51,460 bases of DNA from Ectobacillus sp048976805 (GCA_048976805.1 JBHGUR010000064.1:1-51460), one strand, 5' to 3'; counted from the stretch's first letter, positions 35,326-45,025 are shown. Translations and numbers: made by a program. The notes: generated by a model not told the origin, from the letters alone.

Positions 35326-35350
35326 AAACCCTGTCATTCCAACAGGGTTT
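35326..35350 (-). terminator. Terminator at the end of spoVE
   Basis: Stem AAACCCTGT / ACAGGGTTT with a 7-nt loop. It overlaps the spoVE stop codon, and TTCTTGC follows on the minus strand. It separates the sporulation gene spoVE from murG, which begins about 60 bp further on. Confidence 0.8.
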
Positions 35351-36446
35351 AGTAACGAGAATGCCGGCTTACATTTAACAGCACCCCTACCCCCATAAGC
35401 ATAAGTGTTAAGCTTGAACCACCATAGCTTAAAAACGGCAAGGTAATGCCCGTAACCGGCATCAACCCGGTTACAACTCCAATATTAATCATAACTTGAA
35501 TTGCAATCATTGCCACAATGCCAACTGCCAAAAATGTTCCATATAAATCCGGAGCCCCTAAGGCCACCCGAATGCCTCGCCATAATAACAGACTAAACAA
35601 TAATAACACAAATGAACCGCCGATAAAACCTAATTCTTCGGACAAAATAGCAAAAATAAAATCTGTTTGCGGTTCCGGCAAATAGAAAAACTTTTGTCTG
35701 CTTTGTCCAAGCCCAAGGCCGAATAACCCGCCCGGACCAATCGCATACAACGATTGAATAATTTGAAAGCCGCTTCCAAGCGGATCCGACCACGGATCTA
35801 AATATGAAGTAATCCGTTTCATCCGGTACGGGGCGGATAGAACAAGGCCAATAAAGCCTGCTACTCCGAGCATTCCTAAAACGGCAAAATGCATAATTCT
35901 TGCTCCGGCCACAAAAATCATGATTACGCACGTCCCAACCATAACAGTTCCGGTTCCTAGGTCCGGCTGCAGCATAATCATGCCAAATGCCAAAAATACG
36001 AGCCCAAGCGACGGTGCCAATCCTTTTTTAAATGAGGTGATTGTTTTTTGCCTTTCCGATAAAAATTTGGCCAAAAAAACAATCATTGCAAACTTCATAA
36101 ACTCGGATGGCTGAATGGAGAAAGCTCCTACCCCAATCCAGCTTCTTGCTCCGCCTCTTACCATCCCTATGCCGGGAATTAACACAAGAATAAGTAGCAC
36201 AAAACAAACTAGCAAAATAACCTTAGAGTACGTTCTCCATACCCAATAGTCAACACCCATAATAAAAAACATGGCAACTAGGCCAAGACCCGCAAACAAA
36301 AGCTGCCGCTTAGCAAAAAAGAAAGAGTCATCAAACTTATAAGATGCCCAAACGGCGCTTGCACTGTATACCATAATCATACCGATAGCCAAAAGCAGCA
36401 GCGTGACTGTTACAATGACTAAATCAGGAGCTTTTTTGGTTGGCAA
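35349..36446 (-). CDS. spoVE: Stage V sporulation SEDS glycosyltransferase SpoVE
   Basis: SpoVE polymerises cortex peptidoglycan with SpoVD. The protein has 365 residues and ten membrane segments. The start is probably TTG at 36446 (PTKKAPDLVIV), 6 nt after GAGGTG; a GTG at 36455 overlaps that site. The SEDS landmarks are VYSASAVWASYKFDDSFFFAKRQ (read in parts), IQPSEFMK, QPDLGTGTV (catalytic Asp region) and LPFLSYGGSSL. It resembles recalled B. subtilis SpoVE more closely than FtsW or RodA. Confidence 0.95.
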   Translation of the reverse strand: MPTKKAPDLVIVTVTLLLLAIGMIMVYSASAVWASYKFDDSFFFAKRQLLFAGLGLVAMFFIMGVDYWVWRTYSKVILLVCFVLLILVLIPGIGMVRGGARSWIGVGAFSIQPSEFMKFAMIVFLAKFLSERQKTITSFKKGLAPSLGLVFLAFGMIMLQPDLGTGTVMVGTCVIMIFVAGARIMHFAVLGMLGVAGFIGLVLSAPYRMKRITSYLDPWSDPLGSGFQIIQSLYAIGPGGLFGLGLGQSRQKFFYLPEPQTDFIFAILSEELGFIGGSFVLLLFSLLLWRGIRVALGAPDLYGTFLAVGIVAMIAIQVMINIGVVTGLMPVTGITLPFLSYGGSSLTLMLMGVGVLLNVSRHSRY

Positions 36447-36476
36447 TGGAAACACCTCTTTGTCGATTTTATCTAA

Positions 36477-36546
36477 TTTTGGCGATCTGTAAATCTATGA
36501 TGCAACATGTGTGTGCCCTGCTCCTGAAAGATTACAGACGCCAAAA
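36477..36546 (-). promoter_or_regulatory. Long imperfect inverted repeat between murD and spoVE
   Basis: TTTTGGCGATCTGTAA (36477-36492) and TTACAGACGCCAAAA (36532-36546) are complementary over 15 bp with one bulged base, across a 39-nt loop. It lies about 30 bp before the spoVE start. It could be an RNA stem-loop or a protein site; no T-run follows, so it is not a standard terminator. Confidence 0.45.
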
Positions 36547-36602
36547 CCCAATCGGTAAACACGTACCAGCAACGATACCGCCCACATTGATGAATGTTTG
36601 CT

Positions 36603-37952
36603 TTATACTAGCTTATGCACAGCTTGTATAAACATGTCTCCCCTCTCTTCAAAAGTCTTAAATTGATCCCAGCTCGCACATGCCGGGGAGAGAAGGATTA
36701 CATCGCCTTCATCAGAGAGCGCGTACGCTTCTTGTACCGCTTGTTCCACATTATCGACACGTTTAATAACTTTCATTCCTGCTTGCTTTGCTGTTTTCGC
36801 AAGCTTAGGGGCTGTTTGTCCAAATGTTACAAGAGCCTTTACACTGCGTAAATACGGCAATAATTCATCAAATTCATTGCCGCGGTCCAACCCCCCTGCC
36901 AACAAAATAACCGGCTGTGTAAATGCTGACAATGCTTTTTGCGTTGCCAATATATTTGTCGCCTTTGAATCATTGTAAAACTTACGGCCGGCAATTGTTG
37001 TAACGTATTGCAGACGGTGCTGTACACCCGTAAATCGCTGCAAAACGGCAATAATAGCGTCATTATGTACACCTATTACTTTCGCAGCAGCCACCGCAGC
37101 TAAAATATTTTCTAAGTTATGCTGCCCAGGAAGAGCGATATCTGCAACATTCATTACTTTTTCGCCGCGGAAATATAGCCATTTATCCTGGATGCAGGCT
37201 CCATCTTCAATGAACTTTGTAGTAGAGAAATAAACCTTTTGCGCTCGGCCTGGCTGCGCCAGTTCTACTACATCATCGTCATCAGCATTGATCACACTAT
37301 AATCTGCTTCTGTCTGGTTTTTAAATATATTTGCTTTTGCAGCTCCATATTCTTGTTTTGTACCGTGATAATCTAGGTGTGCCTCAAATAAATTCAAAAG
37401 AACCGCGACTTTAGGACGAAACGTTTCAATCCCCATTAACTGGAAAGAAGAAAGTTCAATTACAACAACCTCTTCCGGTTTAGCCCCCTGCGCCACTTCA
37501 CAAGCTACCGTCCCGATATTTCCAGCAATAACCGGGGATTTATTTCCTTCTTTTAACATTTCAAATATTAATGTTGTCGTTGTTGTTTTGCCATTTGATC
37601 CGGTAATGCCGATAAATGGCGCCTCTGAAATGCGGTACGCCAGCTCAACTTCCGTTATAATAGGAAGACCTTTCTTCTTTGCTTCTACAAGAAGCGGATT
37701 GGAATATGGAATCCCTGGATTTTTGACAACAAGTTCAATATTGTCAAGCAGATGGAGCGAGTGGTGACCGCATTCAACCTGAATTCCTTGCTCATGCAAG
37801 CTTTGCGCCAACGGATTTTCAGCAAGCGGCTTCTGGTCGTTTACAATTACATGCGCCCCTAATTTCTTTAGTAAAGTCGCAGCCGCATAGCCGCTTTTTG
37901 CTATCCCTAAAACAAGTATATGTTTGCCATTATAATCATTTACCGTTTTCAA
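36603..37952 (-). CDS. murD: UDP-MurNAc-alanine:D-glutamate ligase
   Basis: MurD adds D-Glu to UDP-MurNAc-Ala. The protein has 449 residues. The start is TTG at 37952, directly after the mraY stop, with GAGGTG 9 nt upstream. The N-terminal Rossmann-like VLGIAKSGYAAATLL, the P-loop GITGSNGKTTTTTLI, the catalytic NLFEAHLDYHGT and the C-terminal NDSKATN and LLAGGLDRGNEF are present. Confidence 0.97.
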   Translation of the reverse strand: MKTVNDYNGKHILVLGIAKSGYAAATLLKKLGAHVIVNDQKPLAENPLAQSLHEQGIQVECGHHSLHLLDNIELVVKNPGIPYSNPLLVEAKKKGLPIITEVELAYRISEAPFIGITGSNGKTTTTTLIFEMLKEGNKSPVIAGNIGTVACEVAQGAKPEEVVVIELSSFQLMGIETFRPKVAVLLNLFEAHLDYHGTKQEYGAAKANIFKNQTEADYSVINADDDDVVELAQPGRAQKVYFSTTKFIEDGACIQDKWLYFRGEKVMNVADIALPGQHNLENILAAVAAAKVIGVHNDAIIAVLQRFTGVQHRLQYVTTIAGRKFYNDSKATNILATQKALSAFTQPVILLAGGLDRGNEFDELLPYLRSVKALVTFGQTAPKLAKTAKQAGMKVIKRVDNVEQAVQEAYALSDEGDVILLSPACASWDQFKTFEERGDMFIQAVHKLV

Positions 37953-38927
37953 TTACATCCACACCTCGATATAAATTCCTAACATTGCAAATAAAAGTCC
38001 CGCAAACCAAAATGTCATCACAACCCGCCATTCCGACCATCCGCTTAATTCATAATGGTGATGCAACGGGCTCATCTTAAAGACGCGTTTTCCCGTTGTT
38101 TTAAAGGAAATAACTTGAATAATAACAGATAAAGTTTCAATGGCAAATACGCCCCCGATAATTGCAAGCAGCAGCTCCAGCTTCGTCAAAATCGCAACGG
38201 CTGCTATAGCGCCGCCAAGCGCCAGGGAGCCTGTATCCCCCATAAACACTTTGGCCGGATGGGCATTGAACACTAAAAAGCCCAGAACCGCCCCGACAAC
38301 TGCCATACAGAAAATAGCAATTTCAAACTGTCCTTGATTAAAAGCCAGCACCGCGTAAGCGCCAAAAGCAACCGCCGCTGTTCCTGACAATAAACCGTCC
38401 AAACCATCTGTTAAATTTACCGCATTGGATCCGCCGACTAATAAGAACAAAATAAGAAGGAAGTACCCCCAGCCTAGCTCAAAACTAATACCCGTTCCCG
38501 GAATATTTAGCGCTGTAGAAAATCCGTATGTTTTATAAAATATAAAAAATACGATAGCGATGACAATTTGGCCAAGCAGTTTTTGTTTAGAAGTTAAACC
38601 GAGATTTCGCTTCATTACTACTTTAATAAAGTCATCTAAAAATCCTAGAAGGCCATAGCCGAAGGTAACAAATAATAATAAATACGTTTGCGGATTTAAC
38701 TTCCCAAACTTCAATACCATAAGCACAGTCGTAATCATAATCGAAATGAAAATGACAATGCCGCCCATTGTAGGCGTCCCCGACTTCTTCTGGTGAGATT
38801 TCGGCCCTTCCTCACGAATGCTTTGTCCAAACTTCAACCGCCGCAAAAACGGGATAAAAATCGGCGACAAAGCAACCGCGATTAAAAAAGCTACTCCAAT
38901 CGTTATAAGTAATCCTTGTTCAAGCAT
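37953..38927 (-). CDS. mraY: Phospho-MurNAc-pentapeptide translocase MraY
   Basis: MraY moves phospho-MurNAc-pentapeptide to undecaprenyl phosphate, forming lipid I. The protein has 324 residues and ten membrane segments. The cytosolic active-site sequences are KKSGTPTMGGIVIF, FGYGLLGFLDDFIKV (DD pair), NLTDGLDGL and the histidine motif SPLHHHYE. The ATG at 38927 follows GAAGGGGG. Confidence 0.98.
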   Translation of the reverse strand: MLEQGLLITIGVAFLIAVALSPIFIPFLRRLKFGQSIREEGPKSHQKKSGTPTMGGIVIFISIMITTVLMVLKFGKLNPQTYLLLFVTFGYGLLGFLDDFIKVVMKRNLGLTSKQKLLGQIVIAIVFFIFYKTYGFSTALNIPGTGISFELGWGYFLLILFLLVGGSNAVNLTDGLDGLLSGTAAVAFGAYAVLAFNQGQFEIAIFCMAVVGAVLGFLVFNAHPAKVFMGDTGSLALGGAIAAVAILTKLELLLAIIGGVFAIETLSVIIQVISFKTTGKRVFKMSPLHHHYELSGWSEWRVVMTFWFAGLLFAMLGIYIEVWM

Positions 38928-38948
38928 AATCGTTCCCCCTTCCTGCTG

Positions 38949-40427
38949 TTATTGCTGTTCTATGCTTGAACGATGCCTAATCGCTTCCTTGGCAACTAAA
39001 CGATCGTCAAAATCAAATACTTCGCTTCCGATAATTTGGTATGTCTCATGCCCTTTGCCGGCAATTAAAATTACATCTTCTGCTTGTGCTGCAGCAACCG
39101 CACGCCAAATCGCTTCTTTGCGATCGACAATCACTTCATAATTGTCTGCCTTCACACCCGCTATCATATCATCTAAAATAGACTGCGGATTTTCGCTTCT
39201 TGGATTATCAGAAGTATAGATGGCATAATCGGCATACTTGGCAGCAATATCAGCCATAATCGGGCGCTTCGCCCGGTCACGGTCCCCGCCGCATCCGACA
39301 ACGCAATACACCTTGCCTTTTGCAAATTGTCTAATTGTTTTTAACGCGTTTTCTAGGCTGTCCGGTGTATGTGAATAATCTACAATCACCGTAAAATCTT
39401 GTCCCCCGTCTACTACTTCAAAGCGCCCGGCTACACCCGGCATATTTTGGATTACATGCACAATCGTTGCAAGCGGTACCTTTGACACGAGACACGCAGC
39501 AGTTGCAGCAAGAACATTATAAACATTAAACTTTCCTACAAGCTTCATCGTTACTTTTACCTCGGCTTGGGGAGTAACGAGGGTAAAGGCGGTTCCAGAG
39601 CTCGTCATCGTAATATCACGGGCCATTATATCGCTTTTTTGATCGATTCCATATGTAATAATCGTTGCTTGTGTACTAACTTTATACGCTTTTGAGGCTT
39701 CTTCATCATTGTTAAGCACAGCATATTTAACCCTATCATGCCGAAAGCTATTGCCAAGCTGTGCAAACAACAGCCCTTTCGCCTGTTGATATTCTTCCAT
39801 TGTTTTATGGTAATCAAGATGATCCTGCGTCAAGTTTGTAAATACAGCTACATCATAATCGCAGCCATGCACGCGCCCAAGATGCAAAGCGTGGGAAGAA
39901 ACCTCCATTACGGCACTTGTCACTTCATTCTCAATCATATAATGAAAGTTCTTTTGAAGCGTTAACGAATCCGGAGTTGTATTTTTCACATCAAATGTTT
40001 CATCCCCGATTTTCATATTGATAGTACCAATTAGCCCAGTCTTATGACCGTGTGCCCTCATAATCTCATTTACAATGTGAGATGTAGTCGTTTTTCCGTT
40101 TGTTCCGGTAATCCCAATAAGATGGAGCTTTTGTGTCGGCTGTCCATAGAAATAGTCCGCCAATACTGCAAGTGCCCGTGTTGTATCTTTTACAAGCACA
40201 ACTGGGACATCTACATCAAGCGGACGTTCTGCCACAATAGCAGCCGCCCCTTGGGCAGCTGCTTGTGCGGCAAATTTATGGCCATCTACAGTAAAACCGT
40301 TAATACACACAAATAAACTTCCTTCTTTAACTTGACGTGAATCCATTTCAATAGAGGTGATATCAGGATTGTCTGCTGGGACTTTTGGAAAGTCATGCAA
40401 GCATGATACAAGTGTATGCAACTTCAT
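38949..40427 (-). CDS. murE: UDP-MurNAc-tripeptide ligase, meso-DAP type
   Basis: MurE adds the third residue of the stem peptide. The protein has 492 residues. The P-loop is ITGTNGKTTTSHIV. The carbamylated-lysine region and NLTQDHLDYHKTME are present. The C-terminal TSDNPRSENP contains DNPR, the signature of meso-diaminopimelate specificity, as expected in Bacillus cell walls. It lies between spoVD and mraY. Confidence 0.97.
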   Translation of the reverse strand: MKLHTLVSCLHDFPKVPADNPDITSIEMDSRQVKEGSLFVCINGFTVDGHKFAAQAAAQGAAAIVAERPLDVDVPVVLVKDTTRALAVLADYFYGQPTQKLHLIGITGTNGKTTTSHIVNEIMRAHGHKTGLIGTINMKIGDETFDVKNTTPDSLTLQKNFHYMIENEVTSAVMEVSSHALHLGRVHGCDYDVAVFTNLTQDHLDYHKTMEEYQQAKGLLFAQLGNSFRHDRVKYAVLNNDEEASKAYKVSTQATIITYGIDQKSDIMARDITMTSSGTAFTLVTPQAEVKVTMKLVGKFNVYNVLAATAACLVSKVPLATIVHVIQNMPGVAGRFEVVDGGQDFTVIVDYSHTPDSLENALKTIRQFAKGKVYCVVGCGGDRDRAKRPIMADIAAKYADYAIYTSDNPRSENPQSILDDMIAGVKADNYEVIVDRKEAIWRAVAAAQAEDVILIAGKGHETYQIIGSEVFDFDDRLVAKEAIRHRSSIEQQ

Positions 40428-40489
40428 TTAGCCATATCCTCTCTGCTTTTTAATTAGTTTATCGAAAATAAAATGCTATCATACATAAT

Positions 40490-42406
40490 CTATTCGCCTA
40501 GATAAATTCGAAGCTTTGATCCCTGCTTTACCTTTACGCCCGGCTGGGGGGATTGCTCAATTACCTTTTCCCCGTCACCGCTGACATCAAGCTTCAGGTT
40601 GATCAACTGCTCCTGCAATTCTTGTTTGTTCATGCCGATTAAGTTCGGCACTTCGATAGATGGCGTATCAAGCCAGGTGAGTTCTTTGTCGATTCCGCCC
40701 TTACGCGGCTTCACTCCCATTGCCGGGAGAACGTCTCGCATAATATTGCCAACGATTGGGGCTGCGACAACACCACCGAATTGAATTGTTCCTTTCGGAT
40801 TATCAACCGCCACATACACGACGACTTGTGGGTCATCAGCAGGGGCAAAACCGATAAAGGATACAATATAATTCCCTTCCATGTAACGCCCGTCTTTTAC
40901 CTTCTGGGCAGTTCCTGTCTTTCCGCCTACGCGATATCCTTCAATATAAGCGCTCTTACCGGAGCCCTTAGCAACTACGTTTTCAAGCGCATACCGTACT
41001 TGCTTCGATGTCTCTTCCGTTATGACGCGCTTTTTTACTACAGGGGTTTTCCGGCTTACAACCTCATTTGTTTTTGGATCCAAAAATTCCTTCGCAATAT
41101 ATGGCTGATACAGCACACCGCCGTTAACGGCCGCCGCTACGGCCGCCACCTGCTGAATCGGCGTTACAGATACCCCTTGCCCGAAGGCCGTTGTTGCCTG
41201 TTCAACCGGGCCTACTCTTTTTAGGTCAAATAAAATTCCCTTGCCCTCTCCCTGTAAGTCAATGCCTGTTTTTTGACCAAAGCCAAAGTCGCGTATATAT
41301 TGGAACAGCTTTTCTTTTCCGAGCCGTTCGCCCAGCTCTACAAAGCCAGGGTTGCATGAATTTTGTACTACTTCCAAAAAGCTTTGCTGCCCATGTCCGC
41401 CCCGCTTCCAGCAGCGAAGCCGGGCTCCGCCCACTTCAGCGGCGCCATCATCATTGAAAGAATCCTTTTCCAAATCTACTAAATTCTCATTTAAAGCAGC
41501 CGCCAACGTAATGATTTTGAAGGTAGAACCTGGCTCATATGTACTCCAAACTGGCAAATTGCGATTAAAAATTTCCGGAGCCACACTTTTATAATTTGCC
41601 GGGTCAAAGCTTGGCCGGCTGGACATCGCGAGAATTTCCCCATTATTAGGATTCATGGCGATTGCAATGATTCCGTCCGGATTATATGTAGCCTCAGCGA
41701 TATCCAACTCTCGTTCGATAATTGTTTGAACCTTTGAATCAATTGTCAGCTTCAAATCCAAGCCGTCCTCCGGCTGTTTATAATCATCGGCAATATTTGG
41801 CATGCGCTTTCCTTTTGCATCTGCATAAAAGCGCACATGCCCCTTATCTCCCCTCAATTCTTTATCGTAATATAGCTCAAGCCCCATCAAACCTTGATTA
41901 TCGATACCGGCAAAGCCAAGCACATGCGATAAATATTTTCCAAACGGATAATGTCTAATGGAGTCTTCCGCTATATATACTCCTTTTAATCCGAGTGCGC
42001 GAATTTCCTTTGCTTTTTCATGGGAAATCTTTCGTCCTTCCGGATTCAAACGTTCAATAGATGTTTTTTTCGTTAAATGCCTATAAATGTCTTCTTTTGG
42101 CGCTCCTAATACAGCAGCCAGCTTTTCGGCTGTTTCCGCCGGATTCTCAATTTGTCTAGGCACAACGAGAACAGTAGGCGCACTTTTATTCGTAGCGAGC
42201 TCTACCCCGTCGCGATCCAAAATCCTTCCTCTCTCCGGCTCAAAAGGAATGTTGCGGCTCCAAGAATCCTTTGCCCGGTCAGTCAACATATTGCCAAGAA
42301 AAAATTGAACATATCCAAGACGTATATCAATGATGGCAAAAATCAGCAACCCGCATACTAATACAAATATAAGACGTTTTCTCACCGTCACGTTTGATAC
42401 GCGCAT
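40490..42406 (-). CDS. spoVD: Sporulation-specific class B penicillin-binding protein SpoVD
   Basis: SpoVD is the cortex transpeptidase that pairs with SpoVE. The protein has 638 residues. The start at 42406 (MRVSNVTVRKRLIFVL) matches the recalled B. subtilis N-terminus; GGGAGG lies 11 nt upstream, rather far. One membrane span precedes the dimerisation domain (RGRILDRDG). The transpeptidase domain has SxxK in EPGSTFKI, SxN in SCN (VVQNSCNPGF) and KTG in GGKTGTAQ. One PASTA domain ends the protein, a feature separating it from PbpB with two. Confidence 0.97.
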   Translation of the reverse strand: MRVSNVTVRKRLIFVLVCGLLIFAIIDIRLGYVQFFLGNMLTDRAKDSWSRNIPFEPERGRILDRDGVELATNKSAPTVLVVPRQIENPAETAEKLAAVLGAPKEDIYRHLTKKTSIERLNPEGRKISHEKAKEIRALGLKGVYIAEDSIRHYPFGKYLSHVLGFAGIDNQGLMGLELYYDKELRGDKGHVRFYADAKGKRMPNIADDYKQPEDGLDLKLTIDSKVQTIIERELDIAEATYNPDGIIAIAMNPNNGEILAMSSRPSFDPANYKSVAPEIFNRNLPVWSTYEPGSTFKIITLAAALNENLVDLEKDSFNDDGAAEVGGARLRCWKRGGHGQQSFLEVVQNSCNPGFVELGERLGKEKLFQYIRDFGFGQKTGIDLQGEGKGILFDLKRVGPVEQATTAFGQGVSVTPIQQVAAVAAAVNGGVLYQPYIAKEFLDPKTNEVVSRKTPVVKKRVITEETSKQVRYALENVVAKGSGKSAYIEGYRVGGKTGTAQKVKDGRYMEGNYIVSFIGFAPADDPQVVVYVAVDNPKGTIQFGGVVAAPIVGNIMRDVLPAMGVKPRKGGIDKELTWLDTPSIEVPNLIGMNKQELQEQLINLKLDVSGDGEKVIEQSPQPGVKVKQGSKLRIYLGE

Positions 42407-42440
42407 ATTAAAACGAACCTCCCTCATATTCGGCTCGTTT

Positions 42441-42475
42441 CAATATATGCTTGTACCTTTTCGATTAGAACATGA
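42441..42475 (-). promoter_or_regulatory. Candidate SigE promoter of spoVD
   Basis: GCATATATTG (42441-42450) resembles the SigE -10 element, and TCATGTTCT (42467-42475) resembles its -35, 16 bp away. B. subtilis spoVD is SigE-dependent, which makes this plausible. The match is loose. Confidence 0.35.
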
Positions 42476-42489
42476 CACGCTTGCTCCCG

Positions 42490-44643
42490 TCAAGCACCCG
42501 GCGGCCCGTTTATTTCTTCTTCCGGCTGCGGTTCAATTGGAGGTTCAAGCTTTACTTCAAGTACATCGCCTTTCTTAACTGCTGTTCCTTCACCAACGCT
42601 TTGTTCCGTTACATATCCCTTGCCTGACGTTTTAAGCTGAAGCTCCAGTACATGCGCTAGATTCATCACGTCACGCAAAGACCAGCCGCTTATATTTGGC
42701 ATTTTGTTTGCCGTGCCTGCTAATAAAATGCGCTCTCCTTTTAAAACCGAATCTCCCGCCTGCGGCATTTGCTTCTCGATTGTTCCTTGTCCCAACACAA
42801 CTGGACGCAGCCCCTCTTTTTCCAGCAACAGTCGGCCGGCCTCTACCGTTTGATTCACAGCATTTGGAACTTTTACATTCTCGCGCTCCGCCAGCTTCTT
42901 CGGTTCTTTTACTTCCGTAGGCTTAATCTTTAAATATTGCAAACTATTTTTTGTAACAGATTTAAAAATATCCGAAAGCGGAGCCGCCCCGTATTCATCA
43001 TCCTTTAGCTTCGGCTGCTTAATCGCCACATAAACGATTAATTGCGGGTCAGACGTTGGCGCCATTCCTAAAAAGGAAAATATGTAGTTTTCCCGGCCTG
43101 TCATATAGCCCTTTCCTTCCGGGTCAGGGATTTGCGCTGTGCCTGTTTTCCCTGCTACAGAGTATCCGTCAATTTTATACGCGCCGCCTGTTCCTTTTGG
43201 AGAGGTAACTACCGTTTCCAATAATTGGCGCGTTTTTTCCGCTGTGCTTTTCGTGATCGGCTTGCCTACCACTTCCGGGCTTGTTTGTTTGATTACCTTC
43301 TTTGTTTCCGGGTCTACAATACGGTCAATTACGTACGGTTTCATCATTTTCCCATCATTCGCAATCGCTGTTGCCGCCTGGATTTGCTGAATTGGCGTCA
43401 CGGTAGAGCCTTGTCCGAAAGCAGTCGTTATTTTTTGGATTGGCTTATCAAACAAAATAGTGTTGCCGCTCTCACCCGAAAGATCTATTCCTGTTTTCTC
43501 ATTTAAATGAAATCGATTGATATATTGTTGCAGCCTGTCAAAACCTAGTTTTTGCTCTGCTAAAATAGCAAAAGCAACGTTAGAAGAACGCTGTACGCCT
43601 TCATCAAAGGTGATGCTTCCCCATCCGGCGCCGCCGTTATGGTCCCCGATAGAACTGTTTCCTACAGGGTATCTGCCGGATTGGTAATATTCCTGGCCAT
43701 TGTAAACTCCTTCATTTATTGCCGCTGCTAACGTAAAAACCTTCATCGTTGATCCCGGTTCATAGGCGTATGCAATCGGATCATTTAAGAAATACTCAAT
43801 GTCTCTTTTGTTAGGGTCATAGCTCGGCCGGCTGGACATTGCCAAAATTTTTCCCGTTTTCGGATCGGCTACAATGCCTAGCAGCATAGAAGGTTTATAG
43901 TGCTCTGCCGCCTCTGTCATCGCATCCTCAAGAAAGCTTTGAATATGCTGATCAATTGTTAAGTATACATCTTTCCCGTTTTTAGGAGGAATGATTTTTT
44001 CTTCTCCTGTCGCCAGTCCGCGCGAATCCCCTTTATAAGAAATATTGCCGTTTTTAGAATGCAAATACTTATCCAAGCTTTTTTCAATTCCAAATTGGCC
44101 TTGCATTATATCTTTATCGTTCGCTTTAGCATATCCAATTACATAAGAAGCAAAGTCGCCATTTGGATAGATGCGCGTTTTGCCGTCAATAAAAAGCAAG
44201 CCTTTTAATTTCATCTTTTCAATCTTTTCTTTTTGTTCCTTTGTGAGATTTCTCCCGGCAGAACCGAACTCTACTTGATATGCGGGGCTATTCAGCCTTG
44301 CTAAAATCTCTTCTTCGCTTAAATCTAATACAAGCGCAAGCTTTCTGGCCGTTTCTTCCTTATCCTCTACACGCTCATCGCCCTTTAGAAGCGCAACAAG
44401 CTTATATGCCGTAGTATCTTGCGCCAGCACTTCCCCGTTCTGATCATAAATCGTTCCCCGCGTTGCTTCAAGCACGCCTTTTTTATTATGCTTTACCTCC
44501 GCCCACTTTTTTAGCGATTGCCCGTGCACATGGCCCGTCGCTTGAATATAGAGGAAGCGGAGCAATAACAGAAAAAAGAGCAGGGAAAATATAATCATCA
44601 AGTAGCCTGCTCCCTTATTCATATAAAATTTTCTCGTTTCCAT
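42490..44643 (-). CDS. pbpB: Division-specific penicillin-binding protein 2B
   Basis: PBP2B cross-links septal peptidoglycan with FtsW. The protein has 717 residues. An N-terminal membrane span (YLMIIFSLLFFLLLLRFLYI) precedes the dimerisation domain (EATRGTIYDQNGEVLA). The transpeptidase domain carries SxxK in EPGSTMKV, SxN in RSSNVAF and KTG in AGKTGTAQ. Two PASTA repeats occur at residues 575-690, and the tail is proline- and glutamate-rich. The ATG at 44643 has only a weak GAGACGGG upstream. It is essential in B. subtilis. Confidence 0.96.
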   Translation of the reverse strand: METRKFYMNKGAGYLMIIFSLLFFLLLLRFLYIQATGHVHGQSLKKWAEVKHNKKGVLEATRGTIYDQNGEVLAQDTTAYKLVALLKGDERVEDKEETARKLALVLDLSEEEILARLNSPAYQVEFGSAGRNLTKEQKEKIEKMKLKGLLFIDGKTRIYPNGDFASYVIGYAKANDKDIMQGQFGIEKSLDKYLHSKNGNISYKGDSRGLATGEEKIIPPKNGKDVYLTIDQHIQSFLEDAMTEAAEHYKPSMLLGIVADPKTGKILAMSSRPSYDPNKRDIEYFLNDPIAYAYEPGSTMKVFTLAAAINEGVYNGQEYYQSGRYPVGNSSIGDHNGGAGWGSITFDEGVQRSSNVAFAILAEQKLGFDRLQQYINRFHLNEKTGIDLSGESGNTILFDKPIQKITTAFGQGSTVTPIQQIQAATAIANDGKMMKPYVIDRIVDPETKKVIKQTSPEVVGKPITKSTAEKTRQLLETVVTSPKGTGGAYKIDGYSVAGKTGTAQIPDPEGKGYMTGRENYIFSFLGMAPTSDPQLIVYVAIKQPKLKDDEYGAAPLSDIFKSVTKNSLQYLKIKPTEVKEPKKLAERENVKVPNAVNQTVEAGRLLLEKEGLRPVVLGQGTIEKQMPQAGDSVLKGERILLAGTANKMPNISGWSLRDVMNLAHVLELQLKTSGKGYVTEQSVGEGTAVKKGDVLEVKLEPPIEPQPEEEINGPPGA

Positions 44644-44659
44644 CCCGTCTCACACCCGC

Positions 44660-45013
44660 TTAAGGATTTAACCCTTTAACATTATTTTCATTAATTTCAA
44701 GACCCATTTCTTTCGCCTTTTTAGCAATGCGCTCATAGCGGCTTAGCTTTTCTACCTCGGCCTGTAAGTCATGGTTGAATTGCTTTTTTTCCTCTATCGT
44801 CTGACGGAGTTTGGAAGCCTCAGTGTTTACTTCGTAAAGCGCCGCCTTATTGCCGATATAAGCGATGCAAGCATAAAGCAAAAAAGCGACAAATGCAGTG
44901 TACATTATTTTCTCAAACAAAGTAATCTGCGACTTTCGCGCCGTCTTTGGAGCTTGCTTTGGCACGTGAGACTTCGTTTGCTGTTTTTTATATTTAACAG
45001 CTAAATTGCTCAT
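44660..45013 (-). CDS. ftsL: Cell-division protein FtsL
   Basis: FtsL is a short bitopic protein of the DivIB-DivIC-FtsL complex. The protein has 117 residues: a basic cytosolic part (KKQQTKSHVPKQAPKTARK), one span (residues 34-55) and a leucine-zipper-like outer helix (EASKLRQTIEEKKQFNHDLQ). It starts at ATG 45013 after AAGGAGG, 12 bp after rsmH, and precedes pbpB. Confidence 0.94.
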   Translation of the reverse strand: MSNLAVKYKKQQTKSHVPKQAPKTARKSQITLFEKIMYTAFVAFLLYACIAYIGNKAALYEVNTEASKLRQTIEEKKQFNHDLQAEVEKLSRYERIAKKAKEMGLEINENNVKGLNP

Positions 45014-45025
45014 TTCTTTTCCTCC

